Notes: generated by a model not told the origin, from the letters alone. Shown: positions 16,364 to 25,893, counted from the first letter of the stretch. The stretch is DNA of 64,000 bases from Nocardia yamanashiensis NBRC 100130 (GCF_001613325.1 NZ_BDCD01000005.1:62001-126000); one strand, 5' to 3'. Numbers and translations are program-made.

Positions 16364-17188
16364 ATGACCGGCGAGACAGCGGCGGTGGACGTTTCGATTC
16401 CGAGCATCGCTCGGGTGTACGACTATCTGCTGGGCGGTCACGACAATTACGAGGCCGACCGCCGGGTGGGCGATTTCTTCATCAACGATCTGCCCGGTTC
16501 GGTGGCCATCGCGCACGCCAACCGGCAGGCGCTGACGCGGGCGGTGGCGGCCATCGCCGCGGACGGGATCGATCAGTTCATCGATATCGGCAGCGGGCTG
16601 CCGACCGTCGACAATGTGCATCAGGTGGCGCAGCGGCATCGGCCCGGCGCCAAAGTGGTCTATGTCGACAATGATCCGATCGTGCTGGCGCACGGGCGGG
16701 CGCTGTTGCAGACCGATGACCGCACCACGGTGATCCAGGCCGATCTGCGCGAGCCGGAGGCCATCGCACAGCATGCCGACGTGCGACGGCTGATCGATTT
16801 CGACAAACCGGTCGGTGTCATCTTCAGTGCGATCCTGCACCACCTCAACGACTCGGAGGACCCGCGCGAGCTGGTGCGCTGGTGGGTGGACCGGGTGCCC
16901 GCGGGCAGCGAGTTCTACATATCGCACTTCCGCACCGGCCACAACGAGGAGACCAGCGCCGCCGAGGAGAAACTCCAGGAGACCTTCGGCCGCGGCCGCT
17001 GGCGCAGCGACGCGGAGATCCTGGCGCTCTTCGGCGACGATCTCGAGATCCTGCCGCCGGGCCTGACCTACTGCTCGCGCTGGCGTCCCGCGCCGGCCGC
17101 CCCGGACGTGGAGACCATCGGGGTCGCCGAACGGGAACTGACCGTGTGGGAGCACCTGATCGCCTGCGTGCTCGCCCGCAAACCCTAG
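16364..17188 (+). CDS. SAM-dependent methyltransferase, DUF574 type
   Basis: A 274-residue protein with the family opening PSIARVYDYLLGGHDNYEADR, a SAM-binding region at FIDIGSGLPTVDNVH and an acidic post-motif VVYVDNDPIVL. Members of this large actinobacterial family are SAM-dependent methyltransferases by fold, mostly of unknown substrate and often near secondary-metabolism genes. The ATG at 16364 follows AAGGGGAG. It is divergent from the flavin monooxygenase, so the two may modify one molecule, but nothing else in the area suggests a pathway. Confidence 0.9.
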   Translation: MTGETAAVDVSIPSIARVYDYLLGGHDNYEADRRVGDFFINDLPGSVAIAHANRQALTRAVAAIAADGIDQFIDIGSGLPTVDNVHQVAQRHRPGAKVVYVDNDPIVLAHGRALLQTDDRTTVIQADLREPEAIAQHADVRRLIDFDKPVGVIFSAILHHLNDSEDPRELVRWWVDRVPAGSEFYISHFRTGHNEETSAAEEKLQETFGRGRWRSDAEILALFGDDLEILPPGLTYCSRWRPAPAAPDVETIGVAERELTVWEHLIACVLARKP

Positions 17189-17201
17189 CCGCGCCCGGCC
17201 G

Positions 17202-17465
17202 TCACTGCGGCGGCCAGTGCTTCTCCATCCAGTGATCGGCCGCCTGTTTGGCGTCTTCGACGCTGCGCGCCGACGCTTCCCGCCAGCCGGCCCGCCACGC
17301 GCAGGTGGTCGCGCTGGTGGCTTTGATGTGGGCGCGGGTGTCGCCGAACTCCTTCGACAGCCACCAACCCGTCTCGTCGCCTTCGAGTTTCCAGCCGTCG
17401 GTCGCGTCCGACGGCTGAATCGGCCCGTACGGACCGCTCGGCGTCACATCTCCCACAATGGACAT
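17202..17465 (-). CDS. hypothetical 87-residue protein
   Basis: A small, soluble, tryptophan-rich protein (GWKLEGDETGWWLSKEFG, then AHIKATSATTCAW and a C-terminal helix ending HWPPQ). I do not recognise the family. The start is taken at the ATG 17465..17463 because the 18 codons before it are basic and look non-coding; a longer 105-residue form is possible. It is tail to tail with the DUF574 methyltransferase and just downstream of the scramblase-like gene on the same strand. Confidence 0.55.
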   Translation of the reverse strand: MSIVGDVTPSGPYGPIQPSDATDGWKLEGDETGWWLSKEFGDTRAHIKATSATTCAWRAGWREASARSVEDAKQAADHWMEKHWPPQ

Positions 17466-17535
17466 TGTGGCGCACGCGCGGTGGAAGTTCGGCGGCATGC
17501 CGGTCTTCCACCGCCGCAAGGCTTCTCGCCGGGGC

Positions 17536-18507
17536 TCAGCCCCAGCCGCGTGAATCCTGTTTCAGCGCAGTGTCGATGGCCAGGCCCGAGGCCACCACCA
17601 TGCTCAGCAGCGGCTGCGGCAGCTGGCGGTGGATCTGCACCACATAGTTGTCAGCGGTGGTGAACATGGTCTTCATCAGGCCCTCCCACGTCTTGGTGAT
17701 GCGGGCGATCTCCTGACCGGTGTGGTCGTGGATCATGAAGTTCCAGGCCCGCCAGTTCTCGGCCTTGATGCCGCCGATCTGCTGACCGTTCACCATGAAA
17801 GCGAAGTTGATCTTGCCGATCATGTTCTCCTGGATGATCTCCCCGATCGGCTGGCCGTTGCCAGCCTCCAGCAGGAACTTCGACTTGAAGACCTTCGCCG
17901 GGCGGGTCACCCGCAACTGGGTCTGCCCGTGCGCGTCGCGGATCTCGAGCTTGTGGGTCATGAACTGGTCGTAGCTGGACAGGAAGCGCACGGCCTTCTT
18001 CAGCGCCGACTGCCCGACCTCGACCACGGCGCCGAGCTGACGGCCGTGCTGGTCGAAAACGCCGTACTCGTTGGCCATCTCGATGAGCTTGACCTTCTGG
18101 TTCACCACCAGCACCGGTTCGCTGAACAGCGTGCCGCCACCGCCCTGGGTGGGCGCGATGCCCACCTGCTGCTGCACCTGGCGCTGGATATCGGCGGGAT
18201 TGTTCGCCGATCCGATCTCGAGTTCCCACGGGGTGGCGTCACCGCGATGCTGCCCGTACTCCGGCTGGCCCTGCTGCGCGTACTGCCGGCCTTGGTGGGC
18301 GTACTGCTGCTGCGGTTGCTGCGCGTACTGCTGCTGTCCCTGATGCTGTTGCTGAGCGTGCGGATGCTGGGTTTGCTGCGCGGGCTGCTGCGGGGGCTGG
18401 GCCGGTTGCTGTTGCGGCTGAGTGTGATTGGTCCACTGCGTGCCGTCCCACCACCGCAGGACGGTGGAACCTTGACCTTCGGGATACCAGCCCGGGGGAT
18501 GACTCAT
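17536..18507 (-). CDS. DUF2510 plus phospholipid-scramblase-like protein with Gln-rich linker
   Basis: A 323-residue protein in three parts. Residues 5-27 ([23 protein letters not shown]) are a DUF2510 module, a Trp-rich motif common in actinobacterial envelope proteins. Residues about 28-95 are a glutamine/alanine/tyrosine-rich low-complexity linker. The rest is a beta-barrel of the scramblase/LURP-one superfamily ([37 protein letters not shown], near-terminal hydrophobic [17 protein letters not shown]). The family is linked to lipid binding or movement; enzymatic activity is unproven for bacterial members. It is divergent from paralog B at 18686 with about 120 bp between. Confidence 0.85.
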   Translation of the reverse strand: MSHPPGWYPEGQGSTVLRWWDGTQWTNHTQPQQQPAQPPQQPAQQTQHPHAQQQHQGQQQYAQQPQQQYAHQGRQYAQQGQPEYGQHRGDATPWELEIGSANNPADIQRQVQQQVGIAPTQGGGGTLFSEPVLVVNQKVKLIEMANEYGVFDQHGRQLGAVVEVGQSALKKAVRFLSSYDQFMTHKLEIRDAHGQTQLRVTRPAKVFKSKFLLEAGNGQPIGEIIQENMIGKINFAFMVNGQQIGGIKAENWRAWNFMIHDHTGQEIARITKTWEGLMKTMFTTADNYVVQIHRQLPQPLLSMVVASGLAIDTALKQDSRGWG

Positions 18508-18629
18508 GGCGGCATCCTAACCATCTCTTGTGAACCTGCACGGTTCGCCTTTTTCGTCGCATTCGCGGCCCTATGATGGGCGGCTGACGCCGGGGCGAAC
18601 GGTCGCGGCGGTCGGGAAGCGGGGAAATC

Positions 18630-18689
18630 ATGTCCGGCGCAATCGAATTCGCGTATCCAGGCGGTAGCTCGACCCGGACGGTCTTATGA
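18630..18689 (+). CDS. 19-residue leader frame overlapping paralog B
   Basis: ATG at 18630 behind GAAGCGGGG, 19 codons, and a TGA that overlaps the ATG of the next gene (ATGA at 18686-18689). The overlap would let ribosomes re-initiate on paralog B, which has no ribosome site of its own that I can see. The peptide has no recognisable feature, so it may be a coupling device or chance. Confidence 0.4.
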   Translation: MSGAIEFAYPGGSSTRTVL

Positions 18690-19903
18690 CGGATCTGGTC
18701 ACCCGGGCGCAATTGCTGCTGCTGGCGCGGACATTGCACGTACCCGTGGAACGGGTGGCGCATCTCGAACGGCTCGGCGCGGCACGGCTGCACGAATTGC
18801 AGGAGCGGATCTCCGGGCGGCTGTTCGACCAGCACACACCGGTTTTCGACCGGATCTCCGCGCTGGTGCCGATCATTCCGCTGTCGATCTCGCTGCCCAT
18901 CGTGCAACGCCTCGTACCGCCGGCGATGACCGGGCGCGCGGCGGGCGCGGTCGGGGTGCGCCATCCGCGCAAGGCGGTGGACGCGCTGCTGCGGCTGGAT
19001 GTGAGCTACGCGGCCGATTGCGCCCCGTACCTGGATCCGCGCACGGTCGGGCAGCTGGCGGACGACGCACCGCCGGCACCGGTGGTGGCGATCGTGAACG
19101 AGCTGCTCAAACGCCGTGACTATGTGACCGCCGGACCGTTCCTGGCCTATGCCACACCGGAATTGGTGCGCGCGGCCGAGGCGGGGGTGCCCGATGACGA
19201 AGGGCTGATCCGGTCGGCGTCCTACGCCTATTCCGGGGAAGCGGTGTCGGCGGTGGTGCGCCAGCTGCTGACCGGGCCCGGCCAGCGCGTCCCGCAATTG
19301 CTGCGCACGGTGGTCGACGGGTCCAAAGAACTACGGCTGGCGGCACTGTCGGTGTTCGCGCGGTGCGCACCGGATGTGGTGAGCGCGGTCGGGGACATCC
19401 TGTTCGAGGTGACGCCGCCCTCGGCGGTCGCCGATCTGATCGTGACGTTCCTGGGCGCGGACGCCACCGCGGAAATGCTGCGCTTCGCCGGGCAGCTGAG
19501 TCCGGCGGCGCTGTTGAAGCTCGGCATGAACCCGGTGCTGGCCGAGATCGCCGGGCAGCTGATCGTGACCGTGGACGGCAGCAGCGATCTCGCCCTGTGG
19601 CGCGGGGTGCTCAAGCCCCTGGCCCGCACGCCCGCCCAGGTGCGGCGGCTGGCCGGAAACGAGCTGGCGAACCTGGATGCGAGCACGCTGGTGATGCTGC
19701 CCGCGATCGCGCAAGCCGGGCGATTGTGGGCGCCGCTGCTGTGGGTGCTGGCCGCCACCGACGTGGACGTGCAGGCGCATGTCGGCGAACTGTGGGCCAC
19801 CACCACCCGCCTCGATCCGGATCTGCTCGAACGCCGCATCGCCGATCAGCGGCTGGATTCGCTGCTGGCGACGCTGACCACGACATTGCGGGTGCTGCGC
19901 TGA
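18686..19903 (+). CDS. hypothetical 405-residue protein, paralog B
   Basis: Homologous over its whole length to the 407-residue protein at 11927, at roughly 55-60% identity by eye. The two share DLVTRAQL, PFLAYATPEL, IRSASYAYS/SFSYS, LSVFARC and LWRGVLKPL/RWRGLLEL. Function is unknown; it is predicted helical with one possible membrane-contacting stretch (LVPIIPLSISLPIVQRLVPP). Unlike paralog A it is not preceded by the 73-residue gene but by a 19-residue frame overlapping its start. Separated from paralog A by 5.5 kb of unrelated genes, so the copies are probably an old duplication. Confidence 0.8.
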   Translation: MTDLVTRAQLLLLARTLHVPVERVAHLERLGAARLHELQERISGRLFDQHTPVFDRISALVPIIPLSISLPIVQRLVPPAMTGRAAGAVGVRHPRKAVDALLRLDVSYAADCAPYLDPRTVGQLADDAPPAPVVAIVNELLKRRDYVTAGPFLAYATPELVRAAEAGVPDDEGLIRSASYAYSGEAVSAVVRQLLTGPGQRVPQLLRTVVDGSKELRLAALSVFARCAPDVVSAVGDILFEVTPPSAVADLIVTFLGADATAEMLRFAGQLSPAALLKLGMNPVLAEIAGQLIVTVDGSSDLALWRGVLKPLARTPAQVRRLAGNELANLDASTLVMLPAIAQAGRLWAPLLWVLAATDVDVQAHVGELWATTTRLDPDLLERRIADQRLDSLLATLTTTLRVLR

Positions 19904-20047
19904 GCCGGAGCCTGGGGAACGACCGGGCGGTAAACCCTTGCGCGAAGCCTGATTTCAATCGCCGCCGGCGCGGCCGACCTGCGCGCGTGCCCGGCGGAGC
20001 CGATGCCGCCCGGCCACCGCATCGCGCCCGAGTGGTAGACATTGGTC

Positions 20048-21397
20048 GTGTCCGAAACCGCCGAACCCAGCACCTCCCGCGCCGTCTCGGAAGTGGTCGA
20101 CCTGGTCAGTCAGCTGATCCGGTTCGACACCTCCAATACCGGCGAACTGGAAACCACCAAGGGCGAGCGTGAATGCGCGCAGTGGGTGGCCGATCAGTTG
20201 CATCAGGCCGGGTACACCACCGAATACGTCGAATCCGGGGCGCCGGGGCGCGGCAATGTGTTCGCGCGGCTGAAGGGCGCGGACTCCTCGCGCGGGGCGC
20301 TCATGATGCACGGGCATCTGGACGTGGTGCCCGCCGAGGCCGCCGACTGGAGCGTGCACCCGTTCTCCGGTGCGGTGCGCGACGGTTACGTGTGGGGGCG
20401 CGGCGCGGTCGATATGAAGGATATGGTCGGCATGATGCTGGCCGTGGCCCGGCAGTTCAAGCTCGAGGGCACGGTGCCGCCGCGCGATATCGTGTGGGCG
20501 TTCCTGGCCGATGAGGAGAACGGCGGCCGCTGGGGTTCGCAGTGGCTGGTGGACAATCGCCCGGATCTGTTCGAGGGGATCACCGAGGCGGTCGGCGAGG
20601 TCGGCGGATTCTCGCTGACGGTGCCGCGTCCGGACGGCACCGAGCGCCGCCTGTATCTGGTGGAGACCGCCGAGAAGGGGCTGGGCTGGATGCGCTTGCG
20701 CGCCAAGGCCCGCGCCGGGCACGGCTCGTTCCTGCACGAGGACAACGCGGTCACGATTCTGGCGCAGGCGGTCGCGCGGCTGGGCACGCACACCTTCCCG
20801 CTGGTGGTCTCCGATTCGGTGGCCGAGTTCCTGGCCGCGGTCGCCGAGGAATCGGGGCTGACGTTCGATCCGGCGAGCCCGGATATCGAAGGCCAGCTGG
20901 CGAAGCTGGGCACCATTTCCCGCATCATCGGCGCGACCCTGCGCGATACCGCCAATCCGACCATGCTGCGTGCCGGCTACAAGGCCAATGTGATCCCGCA
21001 GACCGCCGAGGCCGTGGTGGACTGCCGGGTGGTGCCGGGCCGGCAGGCCGAGTTCGAGCGTGAGGTCGATGCCCTGATCGGCCCGGACGTGGAACGCGAG
21101 TGGATCACCAAACTCGATTCCTACGAAACCACTTTCGACGGCCATCTGGTCGACGCCATGAACGAGGCCATCCTGGCCCACGATCCGCAGGGCCGCACCG
21201 TGCCCTACATGCTCTCCGGCGGCACCGACGCGAAAGCCTTCGCGCGCCTGGGCATCCGCTGCTTCGGGTTCGCGCCGCTGCAATTGCCGCCGGAACTGGA
21301 CTTCACCGCCCTGTTCCACGGGGTCGACGAGCGGGTTCCGGTGGAGTCGCTCGAATTCGGCACCCGGGTACTGGAACACTTCCTGCTGAACAGCTGA
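20048..21397 (+). CDS. M20 family zinc peptidase/deacylase (Rv2141c-like)
   Basis: A 449-residue metallohydrolase of the M20/ArgE/DapE family. Metal and catalytic motifs are visible: [24 protein letters not shown], and [16 protein letters not shown] with the catalytic and metal glutamates; GGTDAKAF carries a later ligand region. The dimerisation (lid) domain lies between about residues 200 and 330. It would cleave a peptide or an N-acyl amino acid in the cytoplasm. Followed after 16 bp by the PEBP gene, the same pair as Rv2141c-Rv2140c. The start is taken as the GTG at 20048; a TTG at 20042 is an alternative and neither has a clear ribosome site. Confidence 0.88.
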   Translation: MSETAEPSTSRAVSEVVDLVSQLIRFDTSNTGELETTKGERECAQWVADQLHQAGYTTEYVESGAPGRGNVFARLKGADSSRGALMMHGHLDVVPAEAADWSVHPFSGAVRDGYVWGRGAVDMKDMVGMMLAVARQFKLEGTVPPRDIVWAFLADEENGGRWGSQWLVDNRPDLFEGITEAVGEVGGFSLTVPRPDGTERRLYLVETAEKGLGWMRLRAKARAGHGSFLHEDNAVTILAQAVARLGTHTFPLVVSDSVAEFLAAVAEESGLTFDPASPDIEGQLAKLGTISRIIGATLRDTANPTMLRAGYKANVIPQTAEAVVDCRVVPGRQAEFEREVDALIGPDVEREWITKLDSYETTFDGHLVDAMNEAILAHDPQGRTVPYMLSGGTDAKAFARLGIRCFGFAPLQLPPELDFTALFHGVDERVPVESLEFGTRVLEHFLLNS

Positions 21398-21413
21398 GAC
21401 GAAAGGACCACTC

Positions 21414-21950
21414 GTGCCCGACTATTCGTACAACCCGTACGCGCCGCTGCCGCAGCTGCCCGAGTTCACCGTCACCTCCGCCGATATCAGCGATGGCAAG
21501 CCGCTGCATCTGGATCAGGTCAGCGCGCTGGGCGGGGCGGGCGGCCGCGATGTGTCGCCGCAGCTGAGCTGGAGCGGATTCCCGTCCGAGACCAAGAGTT
21601 TCGCGGTCACCATGTACGACCCGGACGCGCCGACGGCTTCGGGGTTCTGGCACTGGGTGGTGGCCAATATTCCGGTGACCACCACCAGCCTGGAGAACGG
21701 GCAGGGCAGTGCGGGCGGATCGCTGCCGGACGGGGCGATTCATCTGCGCAACGACGCGGGGCTGCACCAGTACACGGGGGCGTTCCCGCCCGCCGGGCAC
21801 GGGGCGCACCGGTATTTCGTGGTGGTGCACGCGGTGGGTGTGGAGCGGCTCGAGGTGGACGAGAACGCCTCGCCGGCGTACCTGGGGTTCAATCTGTTCA
21901 TGAACGCCATCGGGCGCGCGACGCTGATCGGCACGCACGAGCAGCTCTGA
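21414..21950 (+). CDS. PEBP/YbhB family phosphatidylethanolamine-binding-like protein (Rv2140c-like)
   Basis: A 178-residue protein of the PEBP (Raf-kinase-inhibitor-like) family: [12 protein letters not shown], the anion-pocket segment [21 protein letters not shown] and the later [11 protein letters not shown] are all present. Bacterial members bind small phosphorylated or lipid ligands; a defined reaction is not known. The GTG start follows GAAAGGA. It is the second gene of a unit with the M20 peptidase and ends before a hairpin shared with the TetR gene. Confidence 0.92.
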   Translation: MPDYSYNPYAPLPQLPEFTVTSADISDGKPLHLDQVSALGGAGGRDVSPQLSWSGFPSETKSFAVTMYDPDAPTASGFWHWVVANIPVTTTSLENGQGSAGGSLPDGAIHLRNDAGLHQYTGAFPPAGHGAHRYFVVVHAVGVERLEVDENASPAYLGFNLFMNAIGRATLIGTHEQL

Positions 21951-21963
21951 GGTGGTTTCGTTG

Positions 21964-21991
21964 CGGCCCCGGACCTTTCGGTTCGGGGCCG
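21964..21991. terminator. bidirectional terminator
   Basis: CGGCCCCG (21964-21971) and CGGGGCCG (21984-21991) with a 12-nt loop that can add a further ACC/GGT pairing. It lies between the converging PEBP and TetR genes. Confidence 0.6.
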
Positions 21992-22007
21992 TCGCGGTGT
22001 CCGGGGG

Positions 22008-22562
22008 TCAGTGCGGGCTCAGGCGCTGGGCCAGGCCGCGGATGCCGGCGGTGAGGTCTTCGGCGGTCGGGGCGTGCTCGGGGTCGATGAGGTATTGCAC
22101 GAGCATGCCGCCGATCAGGGTTTGCAGGACCGCGCCCATGGCGCGATCACCGTCGCCGAGTGCGTGCGCCAGACCTTCCCGCGCCTGCTCCTGTGCCGCA
22201 CCGGTTTCGGCGGCCAGTTCGGGGGAGTGCAGCGCTTGGGCGAGGCTTTCGGCATTGGCGGCCCAGACCGCGCGATCGTCGGCGAAGGAGCCGATCAGCT
22301 TGTGCCAGAAGGTGTTCAGGCGTTCGGCGTAGTCGGTGTCGGCGTCTTCGGCGGGCAGGGTGTCGAGCAGGTGCGTGACCGCGGCGGCGGTGGATTCCAG
22401 CATGGCCTGGTTCAGCAGTTTGTCGCGGGTGCCGAAGTGGTAGTTGATGGCGGCCAGGTTGGCGCCGGAGGCGGCGACGATATCGCGCACGGTGGTGCGG
22501 GCGTAGCCGCGTTCGGCCAGGCATTGCTTGGTCGCGGCCAGCAGATCTTCTCGGGTTCCCAC
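22008..22562 (-). CDS. TetR-family regulator
   Basis: A 184-residue repressor. The N-terminal helix-turn-helix is typical (LLAATKQCLAERGYARTTVRDIVAASGANLAAINYHFGTRDKLL, split here only for reading), followed by a helical ligand domain. The GTG at 22562..22560 is chosen as start; the frame stays open further upstream, but that would run through a highly symmetric operator region. It is divergent from the PapA5-like acyltransferase and very likely represses both itself and that gene. Confidence 0.85.
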   Translation of the reverse strand: MGTREDLLAATKQCLAERGYARTTVRDIVAASGANLAAINYHFGTRDKLLNQAMLESTAAAVTHLLDTLPAEDADTDYAERLNTFWHKLIGSFADDRAVWAANAESLAQALHSPELAAETGAAQEQAREGLAHALGDGDRAMGAVLQTLIGGMLVQYLIDPEHAPTAEDLTAGIRGLAQRLSPH

Positions 22563-22591
22563 GTCGACCAGGGTAACAGCGACCGAACGGA

Positions 22592-22640
22592 TGTTTGTGA
22601 CGATCGTTTCAAACAATTGTTTGTGACAGGTGTTTGAAAC
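22592..22640. promoter_or_regulatory. TetR operator cluster
   Basis: Three nested symmetries in 49 bp between the TetR and acyltransferase genes. A perfect 14-bp palindrome CAAACAATTGTTTG sits at 22610-22623. An inverted pair GTTTCAAACA (22606-22615) / TGTTTGAAAC (22631-22640) surrounds it. A direct repeat TGTTTGTGAC occurs at 22592-22601 and 22618-22627. The AT-rich sequence stands out from its surroundings and suits binding by two TetR dimers. Confidence 0.7.
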
Positions 22641-22690
22641 GTGTGTATGGTCGGGCTGGACACGATCCATCCGCTCGAAGGAACACCGAA

Positions 22691-24001
22691 ATGACCAGGC
22701 GGCGCGCGCTTTCCCCGTTCGAGATCAGCTATTTCAGTACCGGCACCCGCCTCGGCAGCGTGCCCATCGGCGGGATGCCGCTGTTCATCGGCTCGCTGGT
22801 GCGCGGGCGGATCGACATCGGGGTGCTCGCGCGCGTGCTCGCGGAACTGGCGGGCGAGCATGTGCTGTTGCGCAGTCGCGTGGTCGCGGGCCGGGACGGC
22901 GGACAGTACTTCGAGGTCGTGGACGGGTATCGGCCGCCGGTCCGCGAGTACGCCGGGGAGATCGAACAGCGGTATCGGCAGCTGCTGAACACCCGTCCGC
23001 AGTGGCGTGACGGGTTGTTCGAGGCGGTGGTGCTGCGCGGGGCGGAGGCGACGCGGATCGTGCTGATCGTGCATCACGGCATCAGCGACGGCCGCTCGGC
23101 GTTCGCGCTGCTGGATGAGATGTGGCGCCGCTACACCGCACTGATCGCGGGTTCGGCACTGCCGCACACCGATTCGGATGTGGCGTTGATCCCCGGGGTG
23201 GACGAGCAGCTGGCGGCGGTGGTCGACGAGGCGGCGGTCGATGCGCTGCTGGCGCAGTTCCGGGCGGCTGCGGCCGGATCCGACGCGGGCGCGGCGCCGC
23301 GCACCCTGCCCGTGGACGGTGACGGGATCGGGGATCCGGCGGGGCGGTTCGCGGTGCGGCGCATCGAGTTGGACGAGCGGGCGACGGGTGCGCTGGTCGA
23401 GGTGGCGCGCGGGCACGGGATCTCGGTCAACAGTCTGCTGGGCGGCGCGGCGCTGGTGGCGGTGCGCGCGCAGTTCGATCCGACGGCCGGGGCGATGGCG
23501 TTGCTGTGCGGGCACGCGGTGGATCTGCGCCCGGTGCTGCCCCACCCGGTGGCGGCCTCGACAATGCTCAATTGCGCGGCGGGAGCGGGCACTCCGGCGC
23601 TGGTGGATGCCGACGCCGATCCCGTGACGGCCGGGGTGCAGGTGCACGCGCGCATGGCCGAGGCGCAGGCCATGGGGTTCCCGGCGCTGTTCATGCGGGC
23701 CGCGCAGCGCGAGCTGGACGCGGTGACCGCGGCGGTGTTCGCGGCGCAGCCGTCCATCGCACTGTCGAACATGGGTGCGCTGGCGGCGCATTCGATGCCC
23801 GCCGGGGTGGAGTTCGTGCGTGACGAGATTTCGGCCATGGCGGGTGGGATGCCGCCGAAGATGACGATCTTCACCGTGGGCGGGCGGTTGCACATTCAGG
23901 TGGAGTACGACACGGCCGAGCACAGCCACGCGCAGCTGGGACGGGTCGCCGAAGTCATGTCGGCGCAGCTGCGGCGCATCGCGTCGGGGGTCCGTGCCTG
24001 A
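22691..24001 (+). CDS. PapA5-like acyltransferase
   Basis: A 436-residue member of the condensation-domain acyltransferase superfamily. The active-site motif appears as VHHGISDGRSAF (HHxxxDG), and the opening LSPFEISYFSTGT and the closing CAAG-type region resemble PapA5. That mycobacterial enzyme esterifies phthiocerol-type diols with mycocerosic acids taken from a synthase. Here no such polyketide genes are near, so another lipid alcohol and acyl donor are likely. Start ATG follows AAGGAACACCGAA. Divergent from the TetR gene and convergent with a FadD acyl-activating enzyme, which could supply its acyl chain. Confidence 0.75.
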   Translation: MTRRRALSPFEISYFSTGTRLGSVPIGGMPLFIGSLVRGRIDIGVLARVLAELAGEHVLLRSRVVAGRDGGQYFEVVDGYRPPVREYAGEIEQRYRQLLNTRPQWRDGLFEAVVLRGAEATRIVLIVHHGISDGRSAFALLDEMWRRYTALIAGSALPHTDSDVALIPGVDEQLAAVVDEAAVDALLAQFRAAAAGSDAGAAPRTLPVDGDGIGDPAGRFAVRRIELDERATGALVEVARGHGISVNSLLGGAALVAVRAQFDPTAGAMALLCGHAVDLRPVLPHPVAASTMLNCAAGAGTPALVDADADPVTAGVQVHARMAEAQAMGFPALFMRAAQRELDAVTAAVFAAQPSIALSNMGALAAHSMPAGVEFVRDEISAMAGGMPPKMTIFTVGGRLHIQVEYDTAEHSHAQLGRVAEVMSAQLRRIASGVRA

Positions 24002-24008
24002 CGCCGCA

Positions 24009-24040
24009 GTGGGCCCGGACTTCGAGAAGTCCGGGCCCAC
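24009..24040. terminator. bidirectional terminator
   Basis: A perfect inverted repeat with 15-bp arms, GTGGGCCCGGACTTC and GAAGTCCGGGCCCAC, separated by 2 nt and followed by CGGGGTTTT. It lies between the converging acyltransferase and FadD genes. Confidence 0.88.
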
Positions 24041-24063
24041 CGGGGTTTTCGATCGCCGGGCGA

Positions 24064-25893
24064 TCAGCCCAGGTCGATCACGTTCTCCGGGGCCGGAGTG
24101 GTGTACAGCGCGGCGATCTCCGCGGCGTACTTGGTGGTGATCGGGTTGCGCTTGAGCTTGAGCGTCGGGGTGAGTTCGTCACCGCCGGGCTCCCAGCCGG
24201 TATCCAGGATCACGAACCGCTTGATCTGTTCCACCCGGGCGAGTTTGGCATTGGCGGTCTGCACCGCCGCCTTGATCTCCTCGATGATCTCCGGGTGCGT
24301 GGAGAGCGCTTCGAGGTCGGCGTCGGGGGTGCCCAGCGCCTTGGCCCGCACCACGGCGGTATCGGGATCGAGCACGATGAGCGCGGCGATGAACGGCTTG
24401 GCGTCACCGATCGCCACCACCTGCCCGACCAGCGAGGACGCGGCCTTGACGGTGTTCTCGATATTGGTGGGGGACAGGTTCTTCCCCGACTCGTTGATGA
24501 TGAGTTCCTTCTTGCGGTCCACGATGGAGACGTAGCCGTCGCCGTCGATGGTCGCCACATCACCGGTGTGCAGCCAGCCGTCCCCGTCGATCGCCTCGGC
24601 GGTCTTGTCGGGCATCTTGCGGTAGCCGCGGGTGACGAGCGCGCCGCGCAGCAGCAGCTCGCCGTCCTCGCCGAGCCGGATCTCCACGCCCTGCATGGGA
24701 ATTCCGACCGTGCCCGGCTTGGGCTTGTCCAGCGGGGTGTAGGTGCCGACGCCGGAGGTCTCCGACATGCCCCACACCTCGGTGACCGTGAAGCCCAGGC
24801 CCAGCATGTATTCCAGGGTTTCGGGCGGGATCGCCGCCGCGCCCGAGGCGGCGACCTTGAGCTCGTCGAAGCCGAGCGCGTGGCGCAGCTTGGACAGCAC
24901 CAGCGCCTCGGCCAGTTTGTGCTGCACGTCCAGCAGCAGGCCGCGGCCGGTGCCGGCCAGATCGGCGCGCGCGGCATTGACGCCGACGCCGATCGCCCAG
25001 TTGGCCAGGGATTTCTTCACCGGGCTGGGTTCGGTGGCCAGTTTGGCGTCGATCCCGGCCTTGATCTTCTGCCACACGCGCGGCACGCCGAAGAAGGCGG
25101 TCGGGCGGGCGTCGGGCAGTGCGGCGGCGATCTCGCGCGGGTCGGGCACGGTGGTCATCTGCACGCCGGTGAACAGGTTGGCGCAGTGCCCCGAAATGCG
25201 GTCCGCGACATGGGCGGCCGGCAGGTACGACACCGACCGGTCGTCCAACCCGACCGTGAGCGGCCCGGCGACCAATCCCACGATCTGCGCGACCACGTTC
25301 TCATGGGTGAGCTCCACACCCTTGGACGGGCCCGTGGTGCCGGAGGTGTAGATCAGCGTCGCGACGTCCTCGGGCTTGACCGCCCGCCAGGCCGCGTCGA
25401 AATCGAAACCCTCGGCCGGTGCGGCCTCCACCTCGGCCAGGGTGATCGTGCCGTCGGCCGAACCCTCCACCAGCACAATGTGTTCCAGCTCGACTCCGGC
25501 CCCGCGCACCGCGTCCAGGAACACCGGTTCGGTGATGACGACCTTGTTCTCGGCATTGGTGAACAGGTGCTTGATCTGCTCGGGGGAGCTGGTGTTGTAG
25601 ATCGAGAACGGCGTCGCCCCCAGATGCAGCGCCGCGGTATCGACCAGGTTGAACTCCGGCCGGTTGGTCAACATGATCCCGACGGTGTCCCCGTGTCCCA
25701 CCCCCAGCCCCGCCAACCCGGCCGCGATGACCTTGACCCGCTCCCCGTACTCCCGCCACGTGATCGTGGTGGTTCCCCCCACCGTCCGTATCGCCACCTG
25801 CTCAGGCCGCAGCGTCACCGTCTCCTGAAACGCCTCCGGAATCGTGAAGACCGTTTTGCCCGATTTGTGCGTATAGCCGATGTCTGTCGTCAT
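24064..25893 (-). CDS. fadD: long-chain fatty acyl-CoA synthetase (FadD type)
   Basis: A 609-residue AMP-forming synthetase that activates a fatty acid through an acyl-adenylate. The AMP motif is YTSGTTGPSKGVELTH, the A5-type motif VWGMSETSG, the hinge region DGWLHTGDVATIDGDGYVSIVDRKKELI, and the catalytic lysine region near TLKLKRNPITTKYA. Length and order match the long-chain group (FadD15-like) rather than the FAAL group. A second copy of the same type is at 56790-58604. It converges on the PapA5-like gene. A FadR-like control cannot be read from its upstream region. Confidence 0.93.
   Translation of the reverse strand: MTTDIGYTHKSGKTVFTIPEAFQETVTLRPEQVAIRTVGGTTTITWREYGERVKVIAAGLAGLGVGHGDTVGIMLTNRPEFNLVDTAALHLGATPFSIYNTSSPEQIKHLFTNAENKVVITEPVFLDAVRGAGVELEHIVLVEGSADGTITLAEVEAAPAEGFDFDAAWRAVKPEDVATLIYTSGTTGPSKGVELTHENVVAQIVGLVAGPLTVGLDDRSVSYLPAAHVADRISGHCANLFTGVQMTTVPDPREIAAALPDARPTAFFGVPRVWQKIKAGIDAKLATEPSPVKKSLANWAIGVGVNAARADLAGTGRGLLLDVQHKLAEALVLSKLRHALGFDELKVAASGAAAIPPETLEYMLGLGFTVTEVWGMSETSGVGTYTPLDKPKPGTVGIPMQGVEIRLGEDGELLLRGALVTRGYRKMPDKTAEAIDGDGWLHTGDVATIDGDGYVSIVDRKKELIINESGKNLSPTNIENTVKAASSLVGQVVAIGDAKPFIAALIVLDPDTAVVRAKALGTPDADLEALSTHPEIIEEIKAAVQTANAKLARVEQIKRFVILDTGWEPGGDELTPTLKLKRNPITTKYAAEIAALYTTPAPENVIDLG

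Noticed and set aside
17536..18507. Gln-rich stretch as a prion-like or repeat-protein gene
   Set aside because: It is a linker between a DUF2510 module and a scramblase-like domain, common in actinobacteria.
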